A stretch of 64,000 nucleotides of DNA from Glandiceps talaboti (taxonomy: Eukaryota; Hemichordata; Enteropneusta; Spengelidae): contig NC_135563.1 of the NCBI RefSeq assembly GCF_964340395.1, positions 7,935,655-7,999,654 of the forward strand. The letters run 5' to 3'. Shown here piece by piece: positions 34,038-47,500 of this stretch. Both the position numbers and the translations under genes were made by a program. The first letter of the stretch is position 1. Every line of letters starts with the position of its first letter. A model generated the notes under the pieces. It had not been told where the DNA came from, searched no databases, and saw only the letters and a list, made by a program, of their open reading frames with translations.

Positions 34038-37000
34038 AAATTTCAAGTTATTCACGATCAGAGGAAATATACTACATGTACATGTATTGGTTTTACAAAT
34101 AAACAAATGATTCTTTTGATCAATTTATTAATGATGTATTCTAAAGTTCCTCAGTCATTTCATTGTCACTGTCTGTCTGTCTGTCTGGCTGGCTGTCTGT
34201 ATGTCTGTCTGGCTATGTATCTGTCTGTGTATCTCAAATCTCAAGTTATTCATGACCAGAGATAAAATACACAATTGCTTAAATTAGAAGTAAACTAAAA
34301 GAACAATTCTTGCAATCAGTAAATACATTCCAAGTTCCTCAGCCTTTATTTAGTCATTTCGCAGCAAGCAATGTTTAGATCATCACTAAGATTTCTTACC
34401 TTAATGTACATGTACCCCTGGTATTGTACGTAAGTTAGTAGTTAAAGGCCAAGGTGGAGACATGGGAATTTGATAGGATTATTATTTTGTTTTGGGCCAA
34501 CTTTTTCTTTACGTCTACCAGATAATTATTTTTCACACATTCATTTCAATCCTTATCCAAACAGGGTCTAAGAGAAAACTGTTCTGAATGTTATGACACT
34601 GTTTGTAACGCTAAAGGTCAAAGTTCAGAATCTTTACTACACTTTCTCCGGACATGCCCGTTAATTCATCATTCATATGACAGCCTTTGTAACTGATATC
34701 AGAGATATTTACATTTATGTATGTAACTATTTACTACATACAACATATAGGTATTTGAATTATAGTAATCTTGGCTCAGTATTCCATAACATGTCCACAT
34801 ACATGTATTATAGTTTCTTTTTGTCCAGCCCAGAATTAAGCAACTTTTTCCCCATCTTGTTAACACGATTGTTTATATACTGTAGCTCCAGATGAAAATT
34901 TCAAAGCCATCCAATATTTTTGTGATTGTGAGCATTTTTCGGCTGGCATAATTCTTTACAAGATATTCATTTTCTTCATTTGACCTGTATACATAGCAAA
35001 GATGTGCAATTAGACATAATTTTCATTTGCAAAATATTTTAGTGTGAATACTGATTAAGACTTGCATGCTACAAGTTCATGAATTCAATAATTTTGAACA
35101 AAAATTTCATTAATCCTGTTATACCCAATTTGAGTTTACTTGTAGTCGAAAGAAAATTTGTAACCATATACTCTGTAAGCCCCAGCTTGAACTTAGTTGT
35201 ATATTAAGCCTGACATACTTCACTGCCGAGTCAGGATTATTTGTAGTTGCCTCCTTGAAGGAATGTTGAGCTCCCCTGTGGGAGGGGAAGGCTGTCAACA
35301 CCCTTCACTTATGCTGGCATAGTTGGGTGGTAGTCAAGCATTACTATGGTAATAACTGACTTTTCCACCACAACCACGGGAGAAATAGTGCGTCTATAAA
35401 GAAGTCACTTCTTTTTAAAAGATACCATTTTTTGAGCAGAGTGAAATCAAGTTGGATTGGCCTGGACACGTCTAAGTACAAGGCAGACTATGTATCGACA
35501 ACGTGAGTACAATTCAATATCTTACCACTTCCAATGAGTCTGACATGGGTGGCTTGTAATACAAGTAAGCCTTTTCCTGCTGAGCACTGCTACAATAAAT
35601 GTTGAACCGATTGGCCTACATTACAATGTAGTTTGATTCAGACTACTGTGCCTGATAATGACTTTGACTTGATCTCACTTCACTGCAGTAATTTATGGCT
35701 TGGATTGTTATCATTTGGAATGAATTTCTGCATATAAGCTTATTTGGATACAAATGGATAGATACAATAACAGTGTTTCCTTCATTGTTATTGCAGGATG
35801 TAAACCAATGCATGACCCATCCCCAAACTGCATGCTCCATGTCTCTACGAGAACTTTCCAGTCTTAAAATTACTGACAATGAAACGTCTATTCTCACAGG
35901 TGATGCATTGACAAGATCAGGTGACACTGCATGTAGAGTTCACCTTGTATTTGATGAAAATGATGTTGCTCGACCAGCAAGTCCCGCAGGGGAAGGCAAT
36001 GACAACACAAGCCCAGCGACAGAGACACATAACTCCCCAGAGCAAGACAGAGGGGAAGTACCAATGGATGAACGTATTGATAGTGAGGATGATTATCTGA
36101 GATGTGCGGTATATAGAAACTGTCAACAGCAAGCCGAATATACAGCCAGACGTATTGCTCATAGGCGCCGAATGATGGAAATTGCATCTGAACGTAGAAC
36201 AGAAAGTGATCAAGACAATTCTAGTCTTGATAGTGATGATGAGGAGTATATACCTTCTGAATTGTCATCAAGTAGTCTCCCTTCTTCCTCAGGGGAGGAA
36301 CAGTTTTCATCTGATACTCAATGTTTGACCGAGCAGGCTCGTCGGAGGGTGCGACATAGTATCCTTGAAAGGATTGAAGCCACATGGGTAGATGACGAGT
36401 ATTCAGAGCCTGATGAGTACGAGCATACTGATGAAACTGACAGTGAGGTAGAGGATGATGGTTGGTCCCCAAGACTGACAGAACGTCATCCATATGCCTT
36501 TGATAACAGTGATGTACCTGGTCCAAATATTGAAATGGGTGCCAGATCTCGCCCCTTAGAGGCATTCTACCATATGTTCCCCTCTCGCCTTATCCGTAGA
36601 CTTAGACGGGAAACAAATCGTTATGCTAGATGGAGGCAACGAAGCAGTGGGCGTGATAAGTATTGGTCACGGGTAGGGGATGATGAAATGCGTGCTTTAA
36701 TTGGTGTAATGGTGTTGATGGGTCCAGACCCTAAACCAGAGATTGGAGACTACTGGTCACACCATCGCACACTGAGAAATGATTTCATTGCCAGTGTAAT
36801 GCCACGTAATCGTTTCCAGAAGTTGATGCAATACTTTCACTGCAATGATCCCTCAAAAGATCCAGCTAACCTCCCAAGTGGACGTAGACGGACAAGGGAA
36901 AGGTGTCGTACACCCTTATACAAAGTGCAACCAATACTAGATGCAGTCTTGGACCAATTCACTACGGTGTACAACTTGCATGAACAACTAGCAATCGATG

Positions 37001-39476
37001 AAGGAATAGTTGGCTACAAAGGAAGGTTTGCTGGTATCCCAACTGTATTTATCAAGGGAAAACCAAGAGCTAAGGGCTTCAAAGTCTATGCATTGGCGGA
37101 TGCTGTGACTGGCTATATTGGCAATATGAAGTTCATGACCTCCACTGGAAGCCATGAGAGGGATTCCCGAGATGTTTCTCGAACCCAGAAAATCTGTGTT
37201 GATCTCCTTCAACATGTAATGGGCAAGCATCACACCCTGTACACAGACAGCTTTTACACCAGTATTGGTATGGCTCAAACACTGCTTGAGGACCATGACA
37301 CATACCTCATTGGCAGTATAAGACAGGATAGAAGGGATTTCCCCAATGCATTACGCACAAATGCTCGGAGAAACCCTGACAGTGCCCAAATCAAGAATCT
37401 ACAGAGGGGACAGTTTGTCTCTAGGCAGAAAGGTAACATGGTCGTGGTGAGCTGGAAAGACTCCAACCTCCTAAATTTGCTGACAACATGTTACGAGGGG
37501 TACAGAACTAATCATCGCAGAGTGGTGCGATTTATTCGCTCACGGGAAACAGGAAGAAAACAGCCGTATTCTCTCCCTGCACCAGAAGTCGTAGACCAGT
37601 ACAATCAGTACATGGGTGGAGTTGACAGAGCCAACCAGTTACGCTGCTATTATACAGCACAGAGGCAAACCCACAAATGGTGGAAGTATATATTCTTCTA
37701 CCTGTTAGATACAGCAATAGCAAATGCATGGCTGATGTACAGAGAAAAAGTTGATCCAAAAAAGTCCCATAAGAATTTCCAGATTGAAGTTGGAATGGCA
37801 CTTATTGGTGGATTCACCACCCGACGCCAAGCTTTGAGAAGCTCTGCACCTCCACTTGATACATACAAGAACCACACACTGATACACAGCCAAGCCCGTG
37901 CTGCAAGCTGTAGGTTCTGCATCCAGATGGGAAGAAAAACAAGAAAGGGATGCTACGTCTCTACCGTTTACAGATGCAGGGAGTGTGCCATCAACCTGTG
38001 CAAGGACTGCTTTCTGCCATATCATCGGGTTGCCACTGGAACCCCCAGCACAGTCCAAGAGACACAGTATGAGCCTGAATTACAGGAAGAGGCCAGAAGA
38101 CGTTGGGAAGATGCATCAAGGCAAGGGCGAAGGAGAGGTGCAGCAAGACGACGACAACAAGCTATAAGTTCTCGACCTACTACCAGAAGTGGACGTTAAA
38201 GACAATAAACTATTGTTAAGGACTATAGTGGGCCCCTGGGTGGGGTGTCCTCAAGATATTCTCTGACATACTCAGTGCCAAAGTGTGGTAACTGACCCCA
38301 AATATCTTATTTATTTTACTGCAGGACTGGTTGTAGCGGAAAGAGATATCCGTACTGACCCATACATAGTATAATAGGTATACCCCCAGTCCTATTTGCA
38401 GGTAATTTTTTGTCTGTGCCAAGTCAAAAATTACCAACTATGAAGTGAGATCAAGATGTACTTATATTTCCTGATGGTAGACTAAATTGTATTACGTTGT
38501 ACTTTATGCTCAGCCAAGTCAGACTCTTTTGTAGTCAAGGCAGCTAACTCGTACTCAGTTGTAGTCAGTCTGACCAGTTCGTAAAAATTGTAAGTGACAG
38601 AAAAAGTCCAACTTGCTATTAGTTGTACTAGTCTATTTTTACTTGTACTAGATTGTATTGAAGGTATATGAATTGTACTCTCTTGTAGTTCGACCAACCA
38701 ACTTGAAATAAATTGTAGTTGCTGAAACTGCCCAACTTGTAGTTAGTCAGTCTGTCAATGCTAAACACTAACCATTGGCAAGGACCCAACTACAAGTAAA
38801 TTCAAGCTGGGAGTGAAAGACTCAAACCCTTTGGGAAATAGAGGATTAATGTTAACATAGCTGATGTACATGCTTATAAAGATGGAGAAGTGTATTTGTT
38901 TTTGTAATATACTTATGGTATTATTCTTTCGATATTTGGTATATTACTTCTAAAGTACCGATACATTTGATCATGATTCAAGGATATATTTTTTTTGTCA
39001 TGAGTGAAGTGAAGTATTTCTGTTGTACAACTGCAAGCTGTTACAGGAAACAAATATTAGAAATGCAATTTTTTTTTTTCATTTTGGCAAGGCCTAAAAA
39101 GAAATAGTTTGGTTCCAATTACACATTTAAGAATACCGTAGGTGGGATAGGAAGATTTTTTATTTTTGTATTGTTCTTATTTTTTTAATTTATAATTTTT
39201 TTTTTCATGTGTGACTATGAGTGTCCAGATCAGGTAGTTATGTTTTCCATTGTTTTCCATATGGTCTCTGTGTTATTAGTTTCTTTCCATCGGATGTACA
39301 CCCATTACAGATTGGGAGAACAGTTTTATTTGTCTTTTTAAGTTGATGTCAGTTTCCACATCCACTGTTTCTCGTGAGACAATTTTCACGATTTTATTTA
39401 TTTTTTTCTTGAAAATGTGAAAAAAGTTTAGGGTTGGCAGTGAAAAACTAGGTGGGGTTGAGTAACTGGAATCACA

Positions 39477-39517
<41 letters not shown>

Positions 39518-42500
39518 GGGGGGGGTGGTTTAATGTGACATTAGGACCAGTTACACTGATAAGGTACAACTGTACATACATATAGGAAAGCAACAGAAAG
39601 ACTAAATATTCCAAGTGTTTGTGAAATTGTATTTGTAGTCATCATGGCAAGAGAGATACATGTAGTACCTCTCCTTAATCAATGTACATGTATGCAGCAA
39701 ATCTGATTTATTTGATGTAATAGATAAAACTGTTGTGTGTATTTGGTAGTACTGGTAGAGTAACATGTATTTCATCACCTACATGCAAATCCAATGAGTT
39801 AATTAATGTTGGATGTCGTCAGGTTCCGAACTCAATGCAGATGTCACTCGGCATTTTTGCTATGGTTTGAGAATCCCAAACAGAAAATGGAACGCTAGTG
39901 AAAGTCTGATATCATTCCCAATGTTCGAAACTGGACAACATGGATTCCAGGATATGCTGTAGAAGAGGACAGCATGCATTCTAGGCCATATGGTAGAACG
40001 AGACAGTATAAATTCCAGGCAATACTATATATACATGTAGAACAGGACAGCATGGATCCAGACTATGCAGCAGCACACATATAGTATACCTGTACATGTG
40101 TTTTTGTTGATCCAAGCAGTACTTTAGAAAAGGACAGTATGGATACCAGGCTATATGTGTGCTGTAAAACAGGACAGTATGGATTCCAGGTTCTATGTGA
40201 TGTACTGTAAAACAGGACAGTATGGCATACAAGACAGCATGGCTTCCTACAATGTAGCTATCTTCATCGTAGTGGTATTTTGTCTTTATGAGTAGAAATG
40301 TACAGTGAGCCCAGTACGATTTTGGACAATCCTGATAATAGTCTGTAAGATACAGGCATTCGTGCCATGCTACATGTATCAGCCCCAGCACTCGCCATTC
40401 AGCCTGATACTGTGATAGGGCTGAACAACACGACATATCTTACAGTCCAGATATTGAAATACATGATGTAAGCCAAACATGCGAAGTTATGATGCATGCA
40501 AGATATACCTCCATTGTAATCTACATTTATTTTCATTCCACTTTCCATTATCAAAATGATTCTTTAATAATCGCATGTTATATTTGTGTTCTTTTTCTAG
40601 GTCTAGAATGTGTTGCAGAAACATTGTTTGGTGAAGATTTACTGAGGAAAGTGTTACCATTTTACGGTAGGTCTATTTAAATGAAATTATAAAAATGAAA
40701 TTACTTTTGCCACCCATTGTCTATATCTTGGTATTTTTACTATTACCCTGCTAATAAATACGATTGCTATCAGATATAGTTCACACTTTTCTCAAACATT
40801 TTATTGAACAGTGATTGCTTCTGGGAACCGAAATGGCGTGGGAACTCAGGAAAAGTTACCCCACTGATAATAGTTGTTGTCTTTCAAAAACCTGTTTGCA
40901 TATGACATACAAACAGCACTATCCAAATTATTTCAATCCTATATCTGTCGTTTCCAGTTCAGAGAGTTGCAGGGTTTACATCAGGTCACCAGAAAGCAAT
41001 GCATGGTATCCTGGTAATTTCTGGGAAACAAATGGATCAATTGTTATGTAAATATCCCAGGACTCAACCACTATTTTGTAGGGGAAACAATGAATTATAT
41101 AATATATGTAAACACACCAATATTTGATAGTTATGATTGATTGCATTTTTGACTTGAATTATAAAAAGGGAATTATAGATTGAATTATAATATTATACTC
41201 TGTAGTTGAATATGCATTAAATGCCACTAGTTTCCAAACTTTGTTTCATGAGTTGCTGTATTTTAGCCAGGCCAATAATGTTACAGTGTAGAGACTATCC
41301 GTGGCTTTGAATCTGAAGTTATCCTTCACAGAATATCTTTAGATTCAAAGCCATGGATAGCCTCTAGACTAGTAATTTAATGTGTACTACAATGTATATG
41401 TAACTAGAGGTATGCTGTTTCTGAATCACTGTAATTTGTAAGTATTTGTGACTGGAAGCTATATGGAAGTATACATAAAAGTGTGTAGAACGTTGAGATA
41501 TTGCAGTCATACACTTTTAGGTCTTGTACCTGGCATATACATGTATAGTGTTCATATTTAATATATAAATTTGAAGTATTCATTTGCAAATTGGAGGTGT
41601 TTGTAAGTGTGCGTAACTTTTGTATATGCACACATATGTTTAACTTGGAGATGTCTTTAGTACACACAAATTTAGTGTCATATTTGTAAAAAAAAAAAAA
41701 AAAAAAATTCACTTCAAAGATTTGAGGGAGGGGGGTTGAATTGAGAATGAAAATTGGCACATACTTTTATGAATTCACCCTCTCTTTTGATCCTTTACAT
41801 TTATAAAGGATGTCAAAATGTTGTGTTAGAGTTTTTTAAGGCTTTGAAAATGTTTGAGATTTTTTCCCAACAGTGGTGCTACAGTTTGAAACTAGAACCA
41901 TAGCAGTAAAAATGGAGATCAGACCACATGCTATGTAAACAATAAAAGAATTACCACTCAAATATTGTAGCACACACTACAGCTAATGTGTTTTCCCCCT
42001 AGGCAGTCAGTTCAAGGTACGATGCTTACAAAATAGATAAATTCTCACTATGCACTTTGAATTGTGTAATATTCTTTACTATAGAAGATGAAGAAGAAAA
42101 AAATGATGTACAAGATTGGAACATGTTGCAAGATTGTTCCCTGTGCTCAGCCCGTAAGCTGCTTGTCTCAGTAAGTATGCTTCATTTTATCAAAATGTAT
42201 TCTTTTGACAATTAGATCGTACTTAACATTTCTCAAAATATTGATTTTTGTTACATACATACATAGCATGGTATTAAAATGTATACATTTGACATATACA
42301 TATGTTTAAAAATGTATACTTTTCACAATTAGATACATACTGTGTATCAAAATGTACATTGCATGATTACATACATAACTTGTATCAAAATGTATACATT
42401 TCACATAGTGTATTATTAGATTTACATTTCACAATCAGATATCTGTATCAAAATGTATACTTTTCACAATTGAATTACATACAGAATATGTATCAAAATA

Positions 42501-44501
42501 TACATGTCACTTTGTGTACTGGTACTTAACTTTGCACAATAAGATCAAAATGTATCAAATTTTTACAGCTAGATACATACTATGTATCAAAGTGTATCAA
42601 ATTTTACAGCTAGATACATACTATGTATCAAAATGTATCAAATTTTTACAGCTAGATACATACTATGTATCAAAATGTATCAAATTTTACAGCTAGATAC
42701 ATACTATGTATCAAAGTGTATCAAATTTTACAGCTAGATACATACTATGTGTCAAAGTGTATCAAATTTTACAGCTAGATACATACTATGTATCAAAATG
42801 TATGAAATTTTACAGCTAGGTGCATACTATGTATCAAAATATATCTAATTTTACAGTGAGATAATATACTATGTATCAAAATGTATACATTTTAAAGTTT
42901 GATGCATACATCTAAATCAAAATTGAATACTTTTCACAATTAGATACACATTGTTCAGATTGGATTTGTCAAATGTGCTATTTGACGTAGACCCGACTTT
43001 AATCACTACCTGTAATAGGTGGGTGATCACTAAGAATTACATCATCAGAGTTGGCCTAAATGTATTCACACTAAAAAGTTAACCTATCTTAAACCATACC
43101 CCTCCATTGTCTATGCTTAAACCTAGTCCCGAATTAAACTGTCTTCTCGCACCTGGACTGATCTAGGCCGACTCTGGGCCAGCTTAAACTGTTCACATTT
43201 GAAGTCGATTTTAAACCAGAATTAACTTTGAGTTGGCATGCAGACTTTTTATTACAGTGCCTACATGTAGTGTGAACCCTTACAAACGTGTATATCCCTG
43301 CAAACATTCATTGTGCAACAAATATCACACTACAAACATTACATTATCACCACAAATAATGTGTACATATCACACTACAAACATTACATTATCACCACAA
43401 ATAATGTACGTATCACACTACATGTACGAACATTTCATTATCACCACAAATAATGTACATATCACACTACAGTCATTACATTATCACCACAAATAATGTA
43501 CATATCACACTGCATACATTTACTCCAACTACCGGTATCTGACTACGGATATAAACTAAAAACTTGTGTATCACCAGTCTGTAGTCATTGAAAACAAACA
43601 TGCCATCAATACACTATCAAATTGGTATCATTTAGGATATTCTAGACATAAGAGTACATGCAAACCTTTATTAGAACATTTTGCATTGTGTGTGTCATGG
43701 ACGTGTACGTTTATTAGTATGTAATCTTCACAAGAAGACAGACAGCCCACTTCACATGGCAAAGAAGTTCTCACTCATGAAAGAACAGTTTTCATCAATA
43801 TTAATAGCTTCATTTATTCTGTGTTTTGTCTGGTATCAAGTCACTGATGTCAAATCATACATGACAGTTTTGGTTAATTCATATCTGATGAACACACTAC
43901 AATGAAGTGTCAATCAACCTATACACGTACTGTGTACTACTTATTCAGGAATTGACACTGTATTAACGGCACAGAGATGTCACGTAATCTCGGAATCTTT
44001 GAGATATGTAAATTGATCTGAATTTGCATAACCCATGTGTACTGTTACACAAAACGAGGAAATTAAAGAGTTTTTATGTCAAAGGATTGACAGATAGTTT
44101 CGTATACGGGTAGCGATTTATAGAAAGTGTAGAATATACAAAGGCTTAGAATTACAATCTCGTTGATCTACTTGTGAGTAGTAGATCAACCAAATATTTA
44201 TATCAAAAGTGAACTAAAATCAGAATTTTCTTGTAAATGGACAAAAGATGAAAAGATCACCTTGATCACTACACTCATCATGTTACTCAAATCCTCCTAG
44301 GAAACTCCATTAGTAGAACTAGTGCCACATTTTGTAACATTCTAATATTCATGCATTTGTACAGATTCCTTGTTTTAGTACTAGTAGTAGTTTTAAGTTA
44401 TACAATGTACGTGTAAAAGGAAATTAAAGGTTGGTTGGTTGGTTGGTTGAGGCAATGTCTCCCTGATTTCATTGTCATTTATACAGAAACAAAACTTATG
44501 T

Positions 44502-44594
<93 letters not shown>

Positions 44595-47500
44595 GAGCCA
44601 CAGATACATACATGCATGCATACAAACAATATATCCATCAGGGCAGGCAGACATACATACATGTACATACATACATACATACATACATACATACACACAT
44701 ACATACATACATGATACATACTTACATACATATACATACATACATACATACATACATACATACATACATACATACATACATACATACATACATACATACA
44801 TACATGTACAGATGGACAGACGGATAGAGCAGACATTCATGTACATGTCTTGAACTTTGAAGTCAACATATTGTGAGACTTCAAATATATCTTGTGCTGA
44901 CATAAAGCAAGCAATTTTAAGTTTTGTCACCAATGTACATTTGTAGTTGTCCTTTGGTCTACAATCAGTCCAATTGACATATCTATATAGATGTACAGAT
45001 AGCATTATTTAAATTCTCTCTTCTCTTTATCATTGTTTATCAAAATGAAAAAAATGGCTCTTGTGTGGAAACAAGTGACATATGGAAATTATCTCTCCAC
45101 CTTCTAGGTACTCAAATGCAATAGTCATTATAATTTACATGGCTAATATGTTCATATTTTGTCAAATTTGAACAAAATTCCTACTGTGAGCTATATTACA
45201 CCAATTAGATCACCCGCTAGGTTTGACTTGTAACCATGGTAACCATTCACACCATCCTCATCCTTCCTCAGCAAGTCCTTGAGTAGATGTGGATAAATCA
45301 GATTTATGAAAGTTGGTTATGTAATAGCCTGAATTGATGAGTTCCAACAGCCCTGAGAAGTGAAATTACAATTATAACAATATAAGGTATCCTGCTCATT
45401 GCCATCTGTAATTGATATGCACATCAGAGATTGAACTTCAAGGTAGAGTTGTGAATAAGATGGTGAAATTCAATGATCATCATTGATTTGACATCATACC
45501 AACTACTAAATGTGTTGCTTAGTGATATGCAAATGAGGTTATTGCATGATTCGCAAAATTTGCATATTTGATAGATGGCAGTAGAACCATTTAGATCTCA
45601 GGGTGTTTACTCCAGGATGTATGGTAGAACTTGACAAAGAGGTCTCCTTATCAGTTATTATTGTAAGTCATTACATGTAGTTTAATATACAATGTAGCAT
45701 CATCATCAAAGGGTCAAAATGTCAAGCTTTTCACGGCGATCTTGAAAGTCCACTCTAGAAAACTGCGATGTACCGAAATATGGAAACATCAAAATATAGG
45801 GAGATATTCTTTTATTTTCATAATTACATGTATATGTTTTTGTGTGTTTTTTTTTAAGTTTATGTTGTGTCGATGAAAACATATTACAAGGAAGCCACTT
45901 ACAATGAAGCCACTCTTTTTTCTTCAGACCCATATCTGTTTGATTTTGTTGTTGTATAGATTTAAAAAAAAATCCTTGGATATACTTTCATTTTCCAAGT
46001 ATCACTTTCAACTTAATATCACCATATGCAATTATCATCATTATGCTTTTTCAAAAAATTAATATTGTATGTCATTGTTGGGTAGTAACTACGTTTGTAT
46101 TGTGATAACAAGAGAAATTGTAAGAAAGTTAGAAAATTAAAGTGGCCATATGGCTGAGGATTGGGTATTTATTTTTTATTTTTTTATTTATGAACAATTT
46201 CACTGTGGCTTCCAACTTGAAAGTAAATGTGACACAACATATGCCAAGTCATTGTTTGTAACTCAATAAATTGCAAAAGGTTAATAAATGTGTAAAATTT
46301 TGTATGTACAGTTTTTTGTTTTTTTTTGCGATGTATTAAGTTACAAACACAGGCTTAAACAATGTCGTTTCACATTGATTTTTTCAAGTAGGAAGCCATG
46401 ATAAATTGTTTTTTAAATTTAAAATCCAAAATAAATACCCAATCCTCATCCATATGACCACTTTAACAATACACTCAATTATATGTTGATAAGCAGAGAG
46501 TTTTGACTGCAAACTGTCAGACTTAACCCTTCACAAAGTGATACTAAATCCTTCTAAACTTTGAACCAACAGCTGAAATCATGTTTTTCAACAGTTTAGT
46601 TCTTAAATATTTTAGGTCCTTGAGGGTATGATTGGAATGACATACTAACATTGACTATGTGTGCACTTTGACCACCATACACATATTTGGCCCGGATTCT
46701 TATAAACGCTGTGTTATTTGTCACAATTGACACAGCCCAGAGGGGGCTATTGGAATGACTCTTTTTCATTTGTCCATTAGTCTAGTGACATGTCTGTCCA
46801 TAGACAGCTCCATCTCTGACACCAATGACTCAATTTCAACCAAACATAGCACCTATGTCAGACACTATAGTGGGCATATGCAAATCACTTATTTTTCACA
46901 ACTGTAACAATTTATTGCTGAACTGTAACCATGTTTCTGATAAAAATAACATTTTCAATCGTAACTTAAAAAGATGAATTCGTAGAGACTCCATATTCCC
47001 CTTATTACTAGTAGCAGGCTGTCTTTCAAGACTTTGACATTTGACCTTGACCTCCATCATCAAGGTCGAACATGAATTACAAGACAGGAATGGTATTAAA
47101 ATGGTTATGTTATCAACAGTTGTTTGTAGTGAAAGAATTGCTTAAAAATACACAAAAACACAAAAAACTTTACAAGGAATATTAGAGAAATATAAAGTAG
47201 TAGCATTCCTTGTCTACTTGTAAGTAATAAGACAGACCCTTAGTTGTTAACAGTTGTAAGAAAGCAGCATGTGGGTAAACATAGACATATAAACAGCACT
47301 AGTCTTCCGGTACAGTGATCTTAGTGATAGTCTTGTCATCTGGTACTGAAGATGAGTAGGAAGTATGCATAATAATACAGTCACAATCATGACACTATTC
47401 AGCCTTGAAATGATTGAACTCACAAGTATGCAATGTGACAATAATTACTTTACAAGTTGGAATTGTTGGAAGCTTGGCATTAGTCTCAATCTGTGGCTTC

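Larger units (their letters stand above)
12990..40600 (+). other. LCOR-like intron 1 (27.6 kb)
   Basis: Donor GTAAGT, acceptor CTTTTTCTAG. Contents annotated separately include a CAGGGCATG element (14245-15935), microsatellites, degenerate repeats, nested MITEs (26569-27017), a SINE (27829-28046), an 18-bp array (28361-28636), the 30852-31022 MITE, a LINE remnant, piggyBac (35111-38849) and CTAAGGCC MITEs. I see nothing recognisable in 13640-14240, 15940-16430, 16600-24100 (except a small MITE remnant at 19996), 24500-25640, 27030-27820, 28970-30040, 31950-32290, 32640-33700, 34700-35110 or 40250-40600. Confidence 0.85.

Noticed and set aside
35490-35502. Short 5' coding exon for the piggyBac transposase (ATG with GTGAGT donor)
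   Set aside because: Joining it to the acceptor at 35797 gives the wrong frame and a stop after about two dozen codons.
39981-40436. 151-codon minus-strand frame
   Set aside because: Lies over a degenerate tandem repeat; no homology.
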